Below, in pieces: positions 1 to 8,505 of a stretch of 20,648 nucleotides of DNA. A program made the translations under genes and the position numbers. This stretch comes from a virus. How positions within the stretch are numbered: position 1 is the first letter of the stretch; each line of letters opens with the position of its first letter. Under the pieces are notes generated by a model. The model was not told where the DNA came from and made no database searches. It saw nothing but the letters and a program-made list of their open reading frames with translations. The DNA lies in the IMG/VR virus record IMGVR_UViG_3300007344_000338, positions 1-20,648 of that record. One strand, given 5' to 3'.

Positions 1-1
1 A

Positions 2-346
2 ATGCAGGCGCGGAACTATTCATGGGGGCCAACCCTGGCAACAGCCGATTGGCAATATCCTTGGTCCGATAACTCACTTTTAGCAGAATATGATGTTTCT
101 GGCGGTTGGACCGCTGACACATACTATGCTTTTACGTCGGAAGCGGGGATGGCTGACGCTGTTAATAAAACGGGTTACACCTATTTTATTATTGGTACTG
201 ACACGATTGACGGCATTGCCCCTGCGTCTATTGATTGGTCCATTTATCATACGAGCGACGAACCCGGCACGTCGAAAGACCCTAAGTTGGAAATCACAAC
301 AGAAGATGTGCCTGACTTTACGCCATTTGTTATGTGGGTGTCCTGA
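2..346 (+). CDS. C-terminal end of a virion protein with jelly-roll-like domain (5' end outside window)
   Basis: The reading frame is open from the window edge and stops at TGA 344-346, so the true start lies upstream and only about 114 residues are visible. The visible part is rich in aromatic, Gly, Ser and Thr residues. It ends in a pattern (YFIIGT, then IDWSIY, then DPKLEITT near the end) that resembles the last strands of carbohydrate-binding or jelly-roll domains of the DNRLRE type, common at the ends of phage tail proteins and secreted proteins. The next gene starts on its stop codon (TGATG), so the two are translationally coupled and belong to the same late operon. A role as a tail or fibre surface protein is inference; the domain call rests on pattern only. 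Confidence 0.6.
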   Translation: MQARNYSWGPTLATADWQYPWSDNSLLAEYDVSGGWTADTYYAFTSEAGMADAVNKTGYTYFIIGTDTIDGIAPASIDWSIYHTSDEPGTSKDPKLEITTEDVPDFTPFVMWVS

Positions 347-1827
347 TGCCTGACTTGCAGAAAATAGAAATCCCGCCTGGTATCTTCCGGAATGGCACGG
401 AATATCAGTCAATGGGGCGCTGGTATGACGCCAATCTTGTGCGCTGGCGTAACGGCACCATGCTTCCTGTCGGCGGCTGGGCACCATTTACGTCAACGCA
501 AATGACTGGTGTCCCGCGTGGTGCTTTAGGGTGGACCGATAATTCAGGTGATGCTCGATTGGTCACGGGGACGGCATCGAAGCTGTATTCTGTGAATGAG
601 GCGCAGACGGTTTCCGACATTACGCCGGTCGGCTTGACTACGGGTAACGAAGACAGCACGGCCATTAGCGGCTATGGCGGTGGTTTGTATGGTGCTTATG
701 AATACGGTACGCCGCGTAGTGATGCGACTTCTTTGGATGACGCCGATACATGGTCATTGGATGTTTGGGGTCAAAACCTTGTGGGGTGTCTGACTTCGGA
801 CGGAAAGTTGTATGAATGGACAACATCTGGTGTTGCCGCGCAGATCAGTAATTCACCAACAAGCTGCAATGCAGTAATGACAACCGATGAACGGTTCGTG
901 TTCGCTCTTGGCGCAGATGGGAATGGTCGAAAAGTGTCATGGTGCGACCAAGAGAACAACACGGTCTGGACGGCGGCTTCTACTAATCAGGCTGGCTCTA
1001 AAGAACTGACTACTAACGGCAAGTTAATGAATGGGATGCGTGGCCGTGGACAAGCGATTTTGCTGACTGATATTGATGCACATGTCGCGAATTATGTCGG
1101 CCCGCCATTTATTTATTCGTTCTCCAAGGTGGGCGACAATTGCGGTTTGGTTGCGCCAAATGCTGTTGTCTCACTTCCAAACGGCAATGTTATGTGGGCG
1201 TCTTATCAGGGCACCTTCTATGTGTATGACGGTTCCGCTGTTCGTCCTGTCCCGTGTGAGGTAACAGATTACCTAAAGGCTAATGTGAATTGGGACCAGA
1301 AGGCGAAGATTGCCGCAACGTCAAATAGCCTGTTTAATGAGGTTTGGTTCTTTTATCCGTCAACGGCAGGCGACGAATGCGACAGTTACGTTTCCTATAA
1401 TTTCATCGAAGGCCATTGGTCGGTTGGTTCAATGGATCGGTCGTGCGGTGTGGACGTTGGCGCCTATGATGTACCGCTATTCGTTTCAACGGATGGGTAC
1501 TGGTACAAGCATGAAACAGGTTTTTCTGTAGGCGGTGCTTCTGTTTATGCCCAAAGCGGTCCTATTGAAATGGGGATGGGGCGATATTGGGCATGGGTCA
1601 CAAGCCTTGTTCCAGACGAAAACACTTTAGGTGATTTGCAGGTATCGTTCATCGGCGCAGCGTCCCCTACAGGCGACCAAACGACATATGGGCCATATAC
1701 CCCCGGAAACTACACAGATATGCGCTTCACGGGGCGCCAGATGGCCGTAAAGGTCGAAAGCACGGGGGAAAAAGAATGGCGCTGGGGCGTTCCGCGTATT
1801 GAGGTTCAAGTAGCGGGAGAGCGTTAG
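346..1827 (+). CDS. Phage virion structural protein, putative tail/adaptor beta-repeat protein
   Basis: A 493-residue protein. I chose ATG 346, which overlaps the upstream stop as TGATG; a GTG at 334 would add four residues. The N-terminus (PPGIF, a Trp/Arg-rich segment around RWRNG, then PVGGW) followed by recurring short beta-type segments resembles phage proteins placed between portal and tail in podovirus genomes, such as stabilisation or adaptor proteins with propeller-like folds. No catalytic motif is seen. It is followed directly by another structural gene with no gap (TAG then ATG). A structural role is well supported by context; the exact position in the virion is a guess. Confidence 0.6.
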   Translation: MPDLQKIEIPPGIFRNGTEYQSMGRWYDANLVRWRNGTMLPVGGWAPFTSTQMTGVPRGALGWTDNSGDARLVTGTASKLYSVNEAQTVSDITPVGLTTGNEDSTAISGYGGGLYGAYEYGTPRSDATSLDDADTWSLDVWGQNLVGCLTSDGKLYEWTTSGVAAQISNSPTSCNAVMTTDERFVFALGADGNGRKVSWCDQENNTVWTAASTNQAGSKELTTNGKLMNGMRGRGQAILLTDIDAHVANYVGPPFIYSFSKVGDNCGLVAPNAVVSLPNGNVMWASYQGTFYVYDGSAVRPVPCEVTDYLKANVNWDQKAKIAATSNSLFNEVWFFYPSTAGDECDSYVSYNFIEGHWSVGSMDRSCGVDVGAYDVPLFVSTDGYWYKHETGFSVGGASVYAQSGPIEMGMGRYWAWVTSLVPDENTLGDLQVSFIGAASPTGDQTTYGPYTPGNYTDMRFTGRQMAVKVESTGEKEWRWGVPRIEVQVAGER

Positions 1828-2823
1828 ATGCGGTTCCCGCCTGTCCCTGACCAATGGAACATTGATTACCAGCTTTTGTTCAGCACCCAAGTTGAGGCGC
1901 TGGCCCGACAATCACGCAAGGTTGGTGAAGATTTGATTGTTGGCGGTAACGACGGAACCCGCGTTGAGCGTGTTATCTACCCTTCTATTGAAGGTTGGGG
2001 CGTCCAGGTTGACCCTATAGAACCGACCTATCCGTGGAAGGATTTGCGCGGTCATATCCTGTCCAGAACGGGCGGCAACGCCCCCCCTGCGTTCAGTCAG
2101 TATATCGGTGACATCTATCAGTGGAATTTTGACAGCGCCAGCCAAGAGCAAGAAGTATTCAACGAATACCACATGCCGCACGATTATGCTGTTGGTACTG
2201 ACCTATATGTGCATACTCACTGGTCTGTTGATGCAGCTAGCACAGGCGATGTGAATTGGCTGTTCGATCTGGCTTATGCCAAGGGGTACGATCAGGCTGT
2301 TTTTGAGGGAACAGCCGGTAGCGGTTCTCCTGTTACGGTGTCGGTTACGCAATCGTCACCAACTGCTTTCAAGCACCAGATTGCAGAGGTTGAATGTTCT
2401 GCGTCTGGTGGGTTGATTTCACCGGCTACGGTCAATGTTTCAATCACCAGCGGAACAGCAGCCTTAACGGCGGCTTCTGCACTGTTTACGGCAGCAGATA
2501 TTGGGCGGACTGTGACGATTGTGGGCGCTGGTTCTGGAGGGGCTGATCTGGAAACAACAATTTCTGGATATAGCAGTACCACTTCTGTTACTCTTGCAGA
2601 CAACGCCTCTACGACGGTCAGCGCACAAGACGCTTTCAGGTATCGCGTTCTTGATACTGATTTGTTGGAGGTTGATGGCCTGATAATGGTGCGAACCTGG
2701 CGTCATGCGACAAGGACAGCGGATACCTTGAACCAAGCTCCGTTCCTTCACGAAATTGACATACATTACCAAAGCACCGGCATTGGTACTAAAGGGCGTA
2801 ACGGCCCGGACTTTTGGAGTTGA
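1828..2823 (+). CDS. Phage tail-associated structural protein with an inserted Ala/Thr/Val-rich domain
   Basis: A 331-residue protein starting immediately after the upstream TAG, with a GGGAGAG ribosome site about 6 bases before the ATG. Residues about 95-195 (Trp/Tyr-rich, including EYHMPHDY and VHTHW) and 275-325 (EVDGLIMVRTWRH, then HEIDIHY) look like two halves of one beta-rich tail domain. Between them, residues about 203-268 carry a separate repeat-like segment (FTAADIGRTVTIVGAG, then TVTL/TTVS style strands) typical of head-binding or pectin-lyase-like modules in tailspikes. This suggests a domain inserted into an older structural protein. No enzyme signature is visible, and the function is inferred from neighbours and composition. 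Confidence 0.6.
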   Translation: MRFPPVPDQWNIDYQLLFSTQVEALARQSRKVGEDLIVGGNDGTRVERVIYPSIEGWGVQVDPIEPTYPWKDLRGHILSRTGGNAPPAFSQYIGDIYQWNFDSASQEQEVFNEYHMPHDYAVGTDLYVHTHWSVDAASTGDVNWLFDLAYAKGYDQAVFEGTAGSGSPVTVSVTQSSPTAFKHQIAEVECSASGGLISPATVNVSITSGTAALTAASALFTAADIGRTVTIVGAGSGGADLETTISGYSSTTSVTLADNASTTVSAQDAFRYRVLDTDLLEVDGLIMVRTWRHATRTADTLNQAPFLHEIDIHYQSTGIGTKGRNGPDFWS

Positions 2824-2827
2824 CGAT

Positions 2828-3991
2828 ATGGGCTTGTTTAGCGGCGGTGGCACACCAAAATATCTGAAAAAGCAGGGTAAGAAGATACTTGGCGAAGCGT
2901 GGGATGTTTACAATTCCACGTCGTTCAATCCGTATGAGGGTGAAGCCGTTGCCCCGATGAATAATGTCCTGTCTACGGCCATTAACAATGCAGCGACGGC
3001 AACAAACCCCGGCCAAGGCATGTTCGATCAGGCTGTGTCGACGGCGCAGGGTGCTGCCAATACAGCGGCGGGGTACAGGCCGCAACAGATTCAATACACC
3101 AATGTTGCTCCTACAACGGTAGCGGCGGCGCCGACTGTTGCCGCTCCTCAAATGGTGACATCACAGGACGTTCAGGCGGGGTCATTCCTTGACGCCAATA
3201 TGGACGATTACATGAACCCGTATATTCGGAATGTGATCGACGCCACAATGTCTGATCTAAATTACAATCGGGAGGTGCAGCGCGTTGCTGATCGGGCCTC
3301 TGGTGCGGCGGCGGGCGCTTTTACCAATGACCCTCGAATGCAGGTGTTGACGGCAGAAACAACAGGCGTCTTTGACCGCACAGCGGCAGGGACAATTGCT
3401 GATCTGTACCGTACTGGCTATGACACAGCGTCAAACCTGGCTGTTGGCGATATTGACCGTCGTTATAATGCTGGTGTTTCTAACGCTGATCGGAGCCTTA
3501 CCGCCCAGGGCGCGAACCAGACGGCGGCGAATGAAGTGGCTTTAGCCAATGCGAAGTTGGCCTCCGAAGCCAATATGAAACAGGCTGACATTAACGCCGA
3601 CGCCGCATTGGCTGATGCATCTGGCCTTTTGGACGCTTCTACGAAGAATGCAGATATGGGGCTGGCGGTAGCCAAGTTGGCGGCTGATACGGGATTAGAC
3701 GCCAGTCAGATCATGGCTTATGCAGGGTCGCAGGCAGGCCAGCAGGATGCCGCATTTAGGAAGCTGGCGCTTGACGCAGGTTTGACGCAGCAGCAGTATG
3801 ACCAGTTGTTGCCGACATTTAACTATGAGCAGTACGTCGCAGAGCAAGACTTCCCGTTCAAGAAGATGGGCCTTCTTACAGGCGCCATTAGCAGTATCGG
3901 CAACCAGAGAAGCGGCAGCAGTGTTGCCTCTGGTATTGGTGACCTAGCATCGGGGCTGGGTAATTTTGCTAGTGGAATGAAGCAGCGTTAG
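2828..3991 (+). CDS. Alanine-rich internal virion / DNA-ejection-like protein
   Basis: A 387-residue protein. The start is ATG 2828, because GGAG at 2816-2819 lies 8 bases upstream; the frame stays open upstream inside the previous gene, but that extension has no ribosome site of its own. The N-terminus is basic with a Gly patch (SGGGTPKYLKK). Residues about 123-180 contain MDDYMNPYIRNVID and then GAAAGAFTNDPR, a pattern found in a widespread family of podovirus proteins near the ejection genes. The middle (about 190-320) is strongly Ala-rich and probably a long helix or coiled coil, and the C-terminus is Gly/Ser-rich. It is followed 8 bases later by the first of two proteins sharing an N-terminal module. 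A role inside the virion or in ejection is inference. Confidence 0.6.
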   Translation: MGLFSGGGTPKYLKKQGKKILGEAWDVYNSTSFNPYEGEAVAPMNNVLSTAINNAATATNPGQGMFDQAVSTAQGAANTAAGYRPQQIQYTNVAPTTVAAAPTVAAPQMVTSQDVQAGSFLDANMDDYMNPYIRNVIDATMSDLNYNREVQRVADRASGAAAGAFTNDPRMQVLTAETTGVFDRTAAGTIADLYRTGYDTASNLAVGDIDRRYNAGVSNADRSLTAQGANQTAANEVALANAKLASEANMKQADINADAALADASGLLDASTKNADMGLAVAKLAADTGLDASQIMAYAGSQAGQQDAAFRKLALDAGLTQQQYDQLLPTFNYEQYVAEQDFPFKKMGLLTGAISSIGNQRSGSSVASGIGDLASGLGNFASGMKQR

Positions 3992-3999
3992 GGGGCAGC

Positions 4000-4362
4000 A
4001 TGATGGACAATCAGGCATATAATTCAAACGGCCTGACGGACGAGCAGCGCAAAAGTCTTGAAAAAAGAGATTGGCGAGACAAGGTTCTTTGGCTTTTTGG
4101 CCAGGGTGACTATCACCAAGAACGCCAGCGCCAAGATTTTCTGGACGAAAACGAGCGTCAGCGCCAAATGAGCGGTCTTGCTCAACAGAAGCGTAAGCAG
4201 GGCATCATAGATCAGGCTATGGCAGAGGTTCAGGTGCCCTACCAAATGGGGCAGACAGGTTATGACCCCACTATGGGGCAGCGCATGGGGATGCTATCAG
4301 GCGCCATTAACGGTCTTGGTTCTTATGGTTTGAGCGGTCCTGTCCGTCGGGTAAGAAGGTAG
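4000..4362 (+). CDS. Small virion-block protein sharing its N-terminal module with the next gene
   Basis: A 120-residue protein. Two adjacent ATGs (4000 and 4003) are possible starts, and AGGGGG at about 3990-3995 serves either. Residues about 11-47 (LTDEQR, then RDWRDKVLWLFGQGDYH, then RQRQDFLD) are nearly the same as residues about 11-48 of the following 427-residue protein. After that the two proteins diverge. The remainder here is Gln/Met/Gly-rich and ends in a basic tail (VRRVRR). It may be a shortened paralogue of the next gene or a small protein carrying the same virion-targeting or interaction module. No known domain name could be assigned. Confidence 0.7.
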   Translation: MMDNQAYNSNGLTDEQRKSLEKRDWRDKVLWLFGQGDYHQERQRQDFLDENERQRQMSGLAQQKRKQGIIDQAMAEVQVPYQMGQTGYDPTMGQRMGMLSGAINGLGSYGLSGPVRRVRR

Positions 4363-4371
4363 GGTAATATC

Positions 4372-5655
4372 ATGGCAGATCAGAGGTACGGTGCAGACGG
4401 CCTGACAGACGAACAGCGCCAGTACGCTAAAGAAAACCGTGATTGGCGGGATCGTGTTTTGTGGTTGTTTGGTCAAGGTGATTATCACAAGAACCGGCAG
4501 CGCCAAGAATTTTTGGACTACAACCGAGCTGTTGCCCAGCTTCAGGCGGACCAAGCGCGGGGCGCGGCATCACGCGCTTTGGAAACGACGCGCCAGATTG
4601 ATGCGGATCAAGACTTTTTAGCGACAGCAGCTAGCCAGTACGCGGCAACAGGACAGGCTTTCTCTCGCGAAGCTGTTGACGCAGCAAAGCGCCTTGGTGT
4701 CACGCTGGATGATACTATGGTTGGCGGCGCCGTCACCAATCGAACCGTCTTTACCCCCGATCAAGAGGCAATGCTTGGTAATCTACCGTCTATGGGGAAA
4801 TATGTTAATGACATAAGGTCAGAGGGAAGTGGTCCTGCTGCCCGGTATGCCCGTTCATTGAGGGTTGCCGGTATCTCTCCTGATACTGTTGACCGATACA
4901 CACCTCCCCTTCGCGAAGGGCAGGTTTTGAATGATGACTTCACGGTGGCGACCGTTCCCAACTTTGATGAATCCGCATCTAACACGGCAGGCATGATCGC
5001 AAGCGCGGAGGCAAAGGCGCGGGCAGACCAAGATCCTATCCAGGTTATGGACAAGAGAACGGGTGAAATAGTTATCGTTCCGAAGACAGAAGCAGTGCGG
5101 AACCGGAACTATGTAGACGCCTCTACGGGCCGTGAGTTGCGGGCAGAAGACGATGCTTCGAAACTGAAGGCGGCTGCTAGCGCCCAAAGTAATGCTATGA
5201 TGAATAGCTTTATCACTAATGCCCTGAATAACATCACGCCATATACGACAGGTTTTGGGGCGGCATTGCAGTGGGTTCCAGGCACAGATGCCAAGAGGCT
5301 TGCTGGAGAACTTCAGGCCATTATCGCCAATATTGGGTTTGACCGCCTTCAGTTGATGCGTGACCAGTCTACAACAGGTGGTACGCTGGGTAATGTCAGT
5401 AACATTGAATTGAGCATGTTGCAGTCTGTGAGCGGTACGTTTGACCAGGCCAATGATCCTAACCAGCTTGCTTATAACCTGACCCGGTATGGCAAGGTGC
5501 TGAACGCCATCGTGCATGAAGGGCTGGAGGCCGCACAGCGGGCCTACATGGAGCCATATGATCCGAAACGGAGTTATGTGGAAGAAGGCAGAATGGAAAG
5601 AGAATTGATGGTTACGCCGGACACAACCAATGTAACCGTGCGCCGTGTAGAATAA
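4372..5655 (+). CDS. Putative internal virion protein with shared N-terminal module
   Basis: A 427-residue protein starting 9 bases after the previous stop, with a GTAGGG stretch upstream of the ATG. Residues about 11-48 duplicate the module of the preceding gene (DGLTDEQRQ, RDWRDRVLWLFGQGDYH, RQRQEFLD). The rest is Ala/Gln/Asp-rich, predicted mostly helical, with no enzymatic motif. Its place between the Ala-rich protein and the 677-residue Gly-rich protein fits the internal or ejection cluster of short-tailed phages. Function beyond a structural role cannot be read from the sequence. Confidence 0.65.
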   Translation: MADQRYGADGLTDEQRQYAKENRDWRDRVLWLFGQGDYHKNRQRQEFLDYNRAVAQLQADQARGAASRALETTRQIDADQDFLATAASQYAATGQAFSREAVDAAKRLGVTLDDTMVGGAVTNRTVFTPDQEAMLGNLPSMGKYVNDIRSEGSGPAARYARSLRVAGISPDTVDRYTPPLREGQVLNDDFTVATVPNFDESASNTAGMIASAEAKARADQDPIQVMDKRTGEIVIVPKTEAVRNRNYVDASTGRELRAEDDASKLKAAASAQSNAMMNSFITNALNNITPYTTGFGAALQWVPGTDAKRLAGELQAIIANIGFDRLQLMRDQSTTGGTLGNVSNIELSMLQSVSGTFDQANDPNQLAYNLTRYGKVLNAIVHEGLEAAQRAYMEPYDPKRSYVEEGRMERELMVTPDTTNVTVRRVE

Positions 5656-5668
5656 GAATGGTGATGCT

Positions 5669-7702
5669 ATGCCTAGATATGAAGTAGTCATTGACGGTTA
5701 TGAGTATGGATTTGACTATCCAGATGAAAATACGCCCGATGAAGTTCTTCGTGGGAGAGCGGAAGAAATGGCTCGCCGTTACAGAGCGGCGCAGCAAGGC
5801 GACGACGAATATCAGAGCATTTATGATCGCCAAAAGAAGGCCCATAGCGGGGTGCAAGGAGCTTTGGCTCAAATGGGGCACGGCTCTTTGCTGGGGTACA
5901 GTGACGAAATAAACGCGGCCTTGGCTACGCTGATTTCTGGCCCGGAAGGGTCATTCACCGACTTGATTACGGGCGAAGGCAGCGACTATTACGACAAGCG
6001 GCTGGACATTAACCGCCGTGTTCTCAATGAGTACCGGGATAAAAACCCTGTTCTTGCACCTGTCATGGAAGGTAGCGGCGGGGTTCTGACTGGCTTGGTT
6101 GCTGGTCGCGCTGGGTTGGGCGGCACGGGTAGCACGCTGGGGCAAACAGCAAAGATTGGCGCAACAGAGGGCGCAATTGCGGGATTTGGTGAAGGGGAGG
6201 GCGGTTTTGTCAATCGCGCCTTTACAGGTGGCGTCGGGGCCACCCTTGGCGGCGTTGCGCCTTATCTTCTAGCCGCTGGTCGTCCTGCGGCGCAGTCTGT
6301 TGCGCGGAACGTGGGTAGATTTTTGGACCCAGGCATCCAGAAGTTGAACAAAGCGCAACGCCTGTTGATGGAAGACTTGCGGCTTGACGCCTTCAATCCG
6401 AACAAGCTGCGTCGTGTGCCGGGCAAACAGCAGACGGTAGCGGATATAGGGGGAGCTAACACGCTGGCAGAAATGCAGGCAGCGGCGGCTATTCCTGGAA
6501 ACCCGATGCTGGATGAAACGGTGGATTTCATGTCTGCCCGTCGCGCCAACCAGTACGGGCGAATTACTGATGACGCCGTTAGTTTGACGGGCCAGTCGCC
6601 CATTAACCGCATACAGGCTGAAGACGAAATTCTGGATGCGGCACGCAGGGAGGCAGACGATCTTTATCAGGCTGCATATGCTAATCCTGCGCAGATTGGT
6701 GATCTTGATACCTTGCGGCTGCTAGACAGTGACATTGTTAAAGAGGCTTACGATGATGCTTTGCGTCTGTATGACGCAGAGCGTTCGGCTGGAATGTTGA
6801 TTAACAAGGATTTGCCCCCGCTGGACAATATCTTTGTTAAAAATGCAAAAACAGGGCAGGTTCGTTTGGTGCGCTCCCCAAATATGCAGACCCTTGATTA
6901 CATCCAGCGTGCTTTGGACGATAAGGTGACGCAGCTTTACAAAGACGGTAAAGGTGGCCTAGCCGGTATCGCCAAAGAAACGCGCCGTAAGCTGATTTCT
7001 GCAATGGAGAAAATTTCCCCTGAATACGAACAGGCTCGACAGGTTTGGCGCGGCAAGTCAGAGGGGCAAGACGCGCTGAAAGCTGGCAAGAAGTTCTGGA
7101 CGGCTTCTGAAAATGATGTTGCTAATGCCATGAAAGACATGTCTGCAACAGAACAGGCGCTTTACCGCCAGAGTGCAATGGAAAGCATTCAGGACAATGT
7201 TATGCGCCCGTCTGACACAATCAATGTGGTAGGTCGCCTGAATAATGAAACCATGCGCCGCAAGCTGGCCAAGATTTCTACCAATCCAGAGGCCGTGGAA
7301 AACTACCTTCAACGCGCAGACATAGAAAAAAGCATGGCCCGTACCGAGGACGCCATTCTTACCGGGTCGCGGACAAAGAACATGGCGGCAAAGATGAAGG
7401 CCATTGAAGAAAACCCTAGCCTTATTTCAAGGGCTGTTAGCAAATTCCGCACACCGGCCACCGCCTTCGACACGCTCACAGAAGCCATGACTTCGGCGGG
7501 CCAGCGTGACGCTGCGGGGACGACAGCGGGTGAGCTATTGCAGCTTGGTGCTACGGAATTAAATGAAAATCAGCAAAAACTTATTGCTGATTTGTTCAAG
7601 TCTTACATGCTGGAGCGTGAAGTTGATCGGATCGGGATGGCTGGCGCCCGTTCGGCTTCGTCTTTCGCCAACCGCATGACACCATATGTCATTTCAAATT
7701 AA
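5669..7702 (+). CDS. Large internal virion / DNA-ejection-like protein
   Basis: A 677-residue protein with ATG 5669 and only a weak ribosome site. The N-terminal 40 residues are acidic and aromatic with an amphipathic helix (PDEVLRGRAEEMARRYR). Residues about 113-207 form a Gly/Ala-rich low-polarity stretch (such as GVLTGLVAGRAGLGG and GGVGATLGGVAPYLLAAG) that could insert into or cross a membrane. The remainder is long, charged and helical, with VADIGGANTLAEMQAA near residue 260, a pattern I associate with large podovirus ejection proteins. It is the last gene of the virion block; the next gene begins about 56 bases later. Membrane penetration during DNA entry is inference from composition. 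Confidence 0.6.
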   Translation: MPRYEVVIDGYEYGFDYPDENTPDEVLRGRAEEMARRYRAAQQGDDEYQSIYDRQKKAHSGVQGALAQMGHGSLLGYSDEINAALATLISGPEGSFTDLITGEGSDYYDKRLDINRRVLNEYRDKNPVLAPVMEGSGGVLTGLVAGRAGLGGTGSTLGQTAKIGATEGAIAGFGEGEGGFVNRAFTGGVGATLGGVAPYLLAAGRPAAQSVARNVGRFLDPGIQKLNKAQRLLMEDLRLDAFNPNKLRRVPGKQQTVADIGGANTLAEMQAAAAIPGNPMLDETVDFMSARRANQYGRITDDAVSLTGQSPINRIQAEDEILDAARREADDLYQAAYANPAQIGDLDTLRLLDSDIVKEAYDDALRLYDAERSAGMLINKDLPPLDNIFVKNAKTGQVRLVRSPNMQTLDYIQRALDDKVTQLYKDGKGGLAGIAKETRRKLISAMEKISPEYEQARQVWRGKSEGQDALKAGKKFWTASENDVANAMKDMSATEQALYRQSAMESIQDNVMRPSDTINVVGRLNNETMRRKLAKISTNPEAVENYLQRADIEKSMARTEDAILTGSRTKNMAAKMKAIEENPSLISRAVSKFRTPATAFDTLTEAMTSAGQRDAAGTTAGELLQLGATELNENQQKLIADLFKSYMLEREVDRIGMAGARSASSFANRMTPYVISN

Positions 7703-7758
7703 CCCCTCTATATAAGTATGTTTTTTTATGATCAACAAGCTAAAACAGGGGCGCGATT

Positions 7759-7956
7759 TTGGAGAGTTGGCTAGACCCGCTGTTAGGATACGGCCCCCTA
7801 GGAATGTGGTTGGTGTGGCAATTATACCGCGACAACAGGCAGGCCAAGGCGATTACGGATTTGACACAAGCCTTGAGCGAAAACGCCGCGAGTCAGCAAA
7901 CAATCGCAACCGCCATCACAGATATCCGCACGCATCTCATGGGGCGCGGTCAATGA
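7759..7956 (+). CDS. Small single-span membrane protein, holin-like candidate (TTG start)
   Basis: A 65-residue protein. The start is TTG 7759, chosen because AGGGG at 7747-7751 sits 7 bases upstream and the predicted membrane segment begins at once. Residues about 5-22 (DPLLGYGPLGMWLVWQLY) form one hydrophobic segment, followed by a polar helical tail (ITDLTQALSENAA). This shape, one membrane helix then a cytoplasmic coiled coil, is that of small holin-like or UviB/BhlA-type phage proteins, although similarity to a named family is not proven. Its stop overlaps the next start (ATGATG). It opens the lysis/accessory block, which supports a membrane role in late infection. Confidence 0.55.
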   Translation: MESWLDPLLGYGPLGMWLVWQLYRDNRQAKAITDLTQALSENAASQQTIATAITDIRTHLMGRGQ

Positions 7957-8105
7957 TGCGGAAGATTATAAAGATTTTAATTAAACATGAATGTTTGAAA
8001 GGCGCGGACAAGGCGATAAGAGATCATAAGGAATCGTCGCGCGTCTTAAGGGGTGAAATTGAGAAATTATCACAACAATTAAAGGCACAAAGGGAAGATG
8101 TTTGA
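7953..8105 (+). CDS. Small basic helical protein of the lysis block
   Basis: A 50-residue protein starting at ATG 7953 (a second ATG at 7956 is also possible), overlapping the upstream TGA by three bases. GGGG about 9 bases upstream can act as ribosome site. The product is highly charged (MMRKIIKILIKHE, then a helix ending EIEKLSQQLKAQRED), probably an amphipathic N-terminus followed by a short coiled coil. It overlaps the next gene by 8 bases, so it is part of a coupled chain. A longer version of this frame starting at 7728 would run through the TTG gene in another frame and is less likely. No function is recognised. Confidence 0.5.
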   Translation: MMRKIIKILIKHECLKGADKAIRDHKESSRVLRGEIEKLSQQLKAQREDV

Positions 8106-8505
8106 CCTTTTGGATATTTGCAGGGATTTTTTGGGCTATCTAATGATCGTCGTCATGGCTGTCTGGGTCAAACAGCGAATGGCATGGATTCACAACACAA
8201 CAGGGTCAATGAGAATGGACGCCCGCGCGGTTCAGTGCGTTGCGCTTTGCATGATCGTCTCGATCTTGTTTTGGCAGGTCGGGTGGCATGAAGTCGGCGC
8301 AGGGCCGGAGAATGTTAATTTTGTCCTGTTTGCCGTGGTTAGCCGCCTATGGCTGGTGGCCGCGTCGACAATGGCGGTGGTCTCATATTGGAACCTGACG
8401 GCTGGAGCCGATTGGCGGCGTAATGTACGGCGGCTGGCGGGGCTGGCCGGGATTGCATCGGCGTTGTCCATCGTGTCATACATTTTTTTACAGGTGGCCG
8501 CATGA
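8098..8505 (+). CDS. Four-helix membrane protein of unknown function
   Basis: A 135-residue protein with a ribosome site AGGGAAG just before ATG 8098. Four hydrophobic segments are visible: residues about 10-25 (FLGYLMIVVMAVWV), 45-63, 75-100 (through LWLVAASTMAVVSYW) and 112-132 (LAGLAGIASALSIVSYIF). The loops are short and contain Arg, which suggests an inner-membrane protein. Its position between two small membrane or helical proteins and the endolysin makes a holin or antiholin role possible, but phage-encoded exclusion proteins have the same look. It ends in ATGA overlap with the phosphoesterase gene, so the two are translationally coupled. Confidence 0.55.
   Translation: MFDLLDICRDFLGYLMIVVMAVWVKQRMAWIHNTTGSMRMDARAVQCVALCMIVSILFWQVGWHEVGAGPENVNFVLFAVVSRLWLVAASTMAVVSYWNLTAGADWRRNVRRLAGLAGIASALSIVSYIFLQVAA

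Noticed and set aside
4855-5691. 278-residue leftward ORF opposite a virion gene
   Set aside because: It is antisense to a well-supported gene, rich in Cys/His/Arg as typical for antisense frames, and has no ribosome site or recognised motif.
7728-7952. Upstream extension of the 7953-8105 frame from ATG 7728
   Set aside because: It overlaps the TTG-started membrane protein in another frame, has no good ribosome site, and its first 75 residues are Arg/Pro-rich with no domain pattern.
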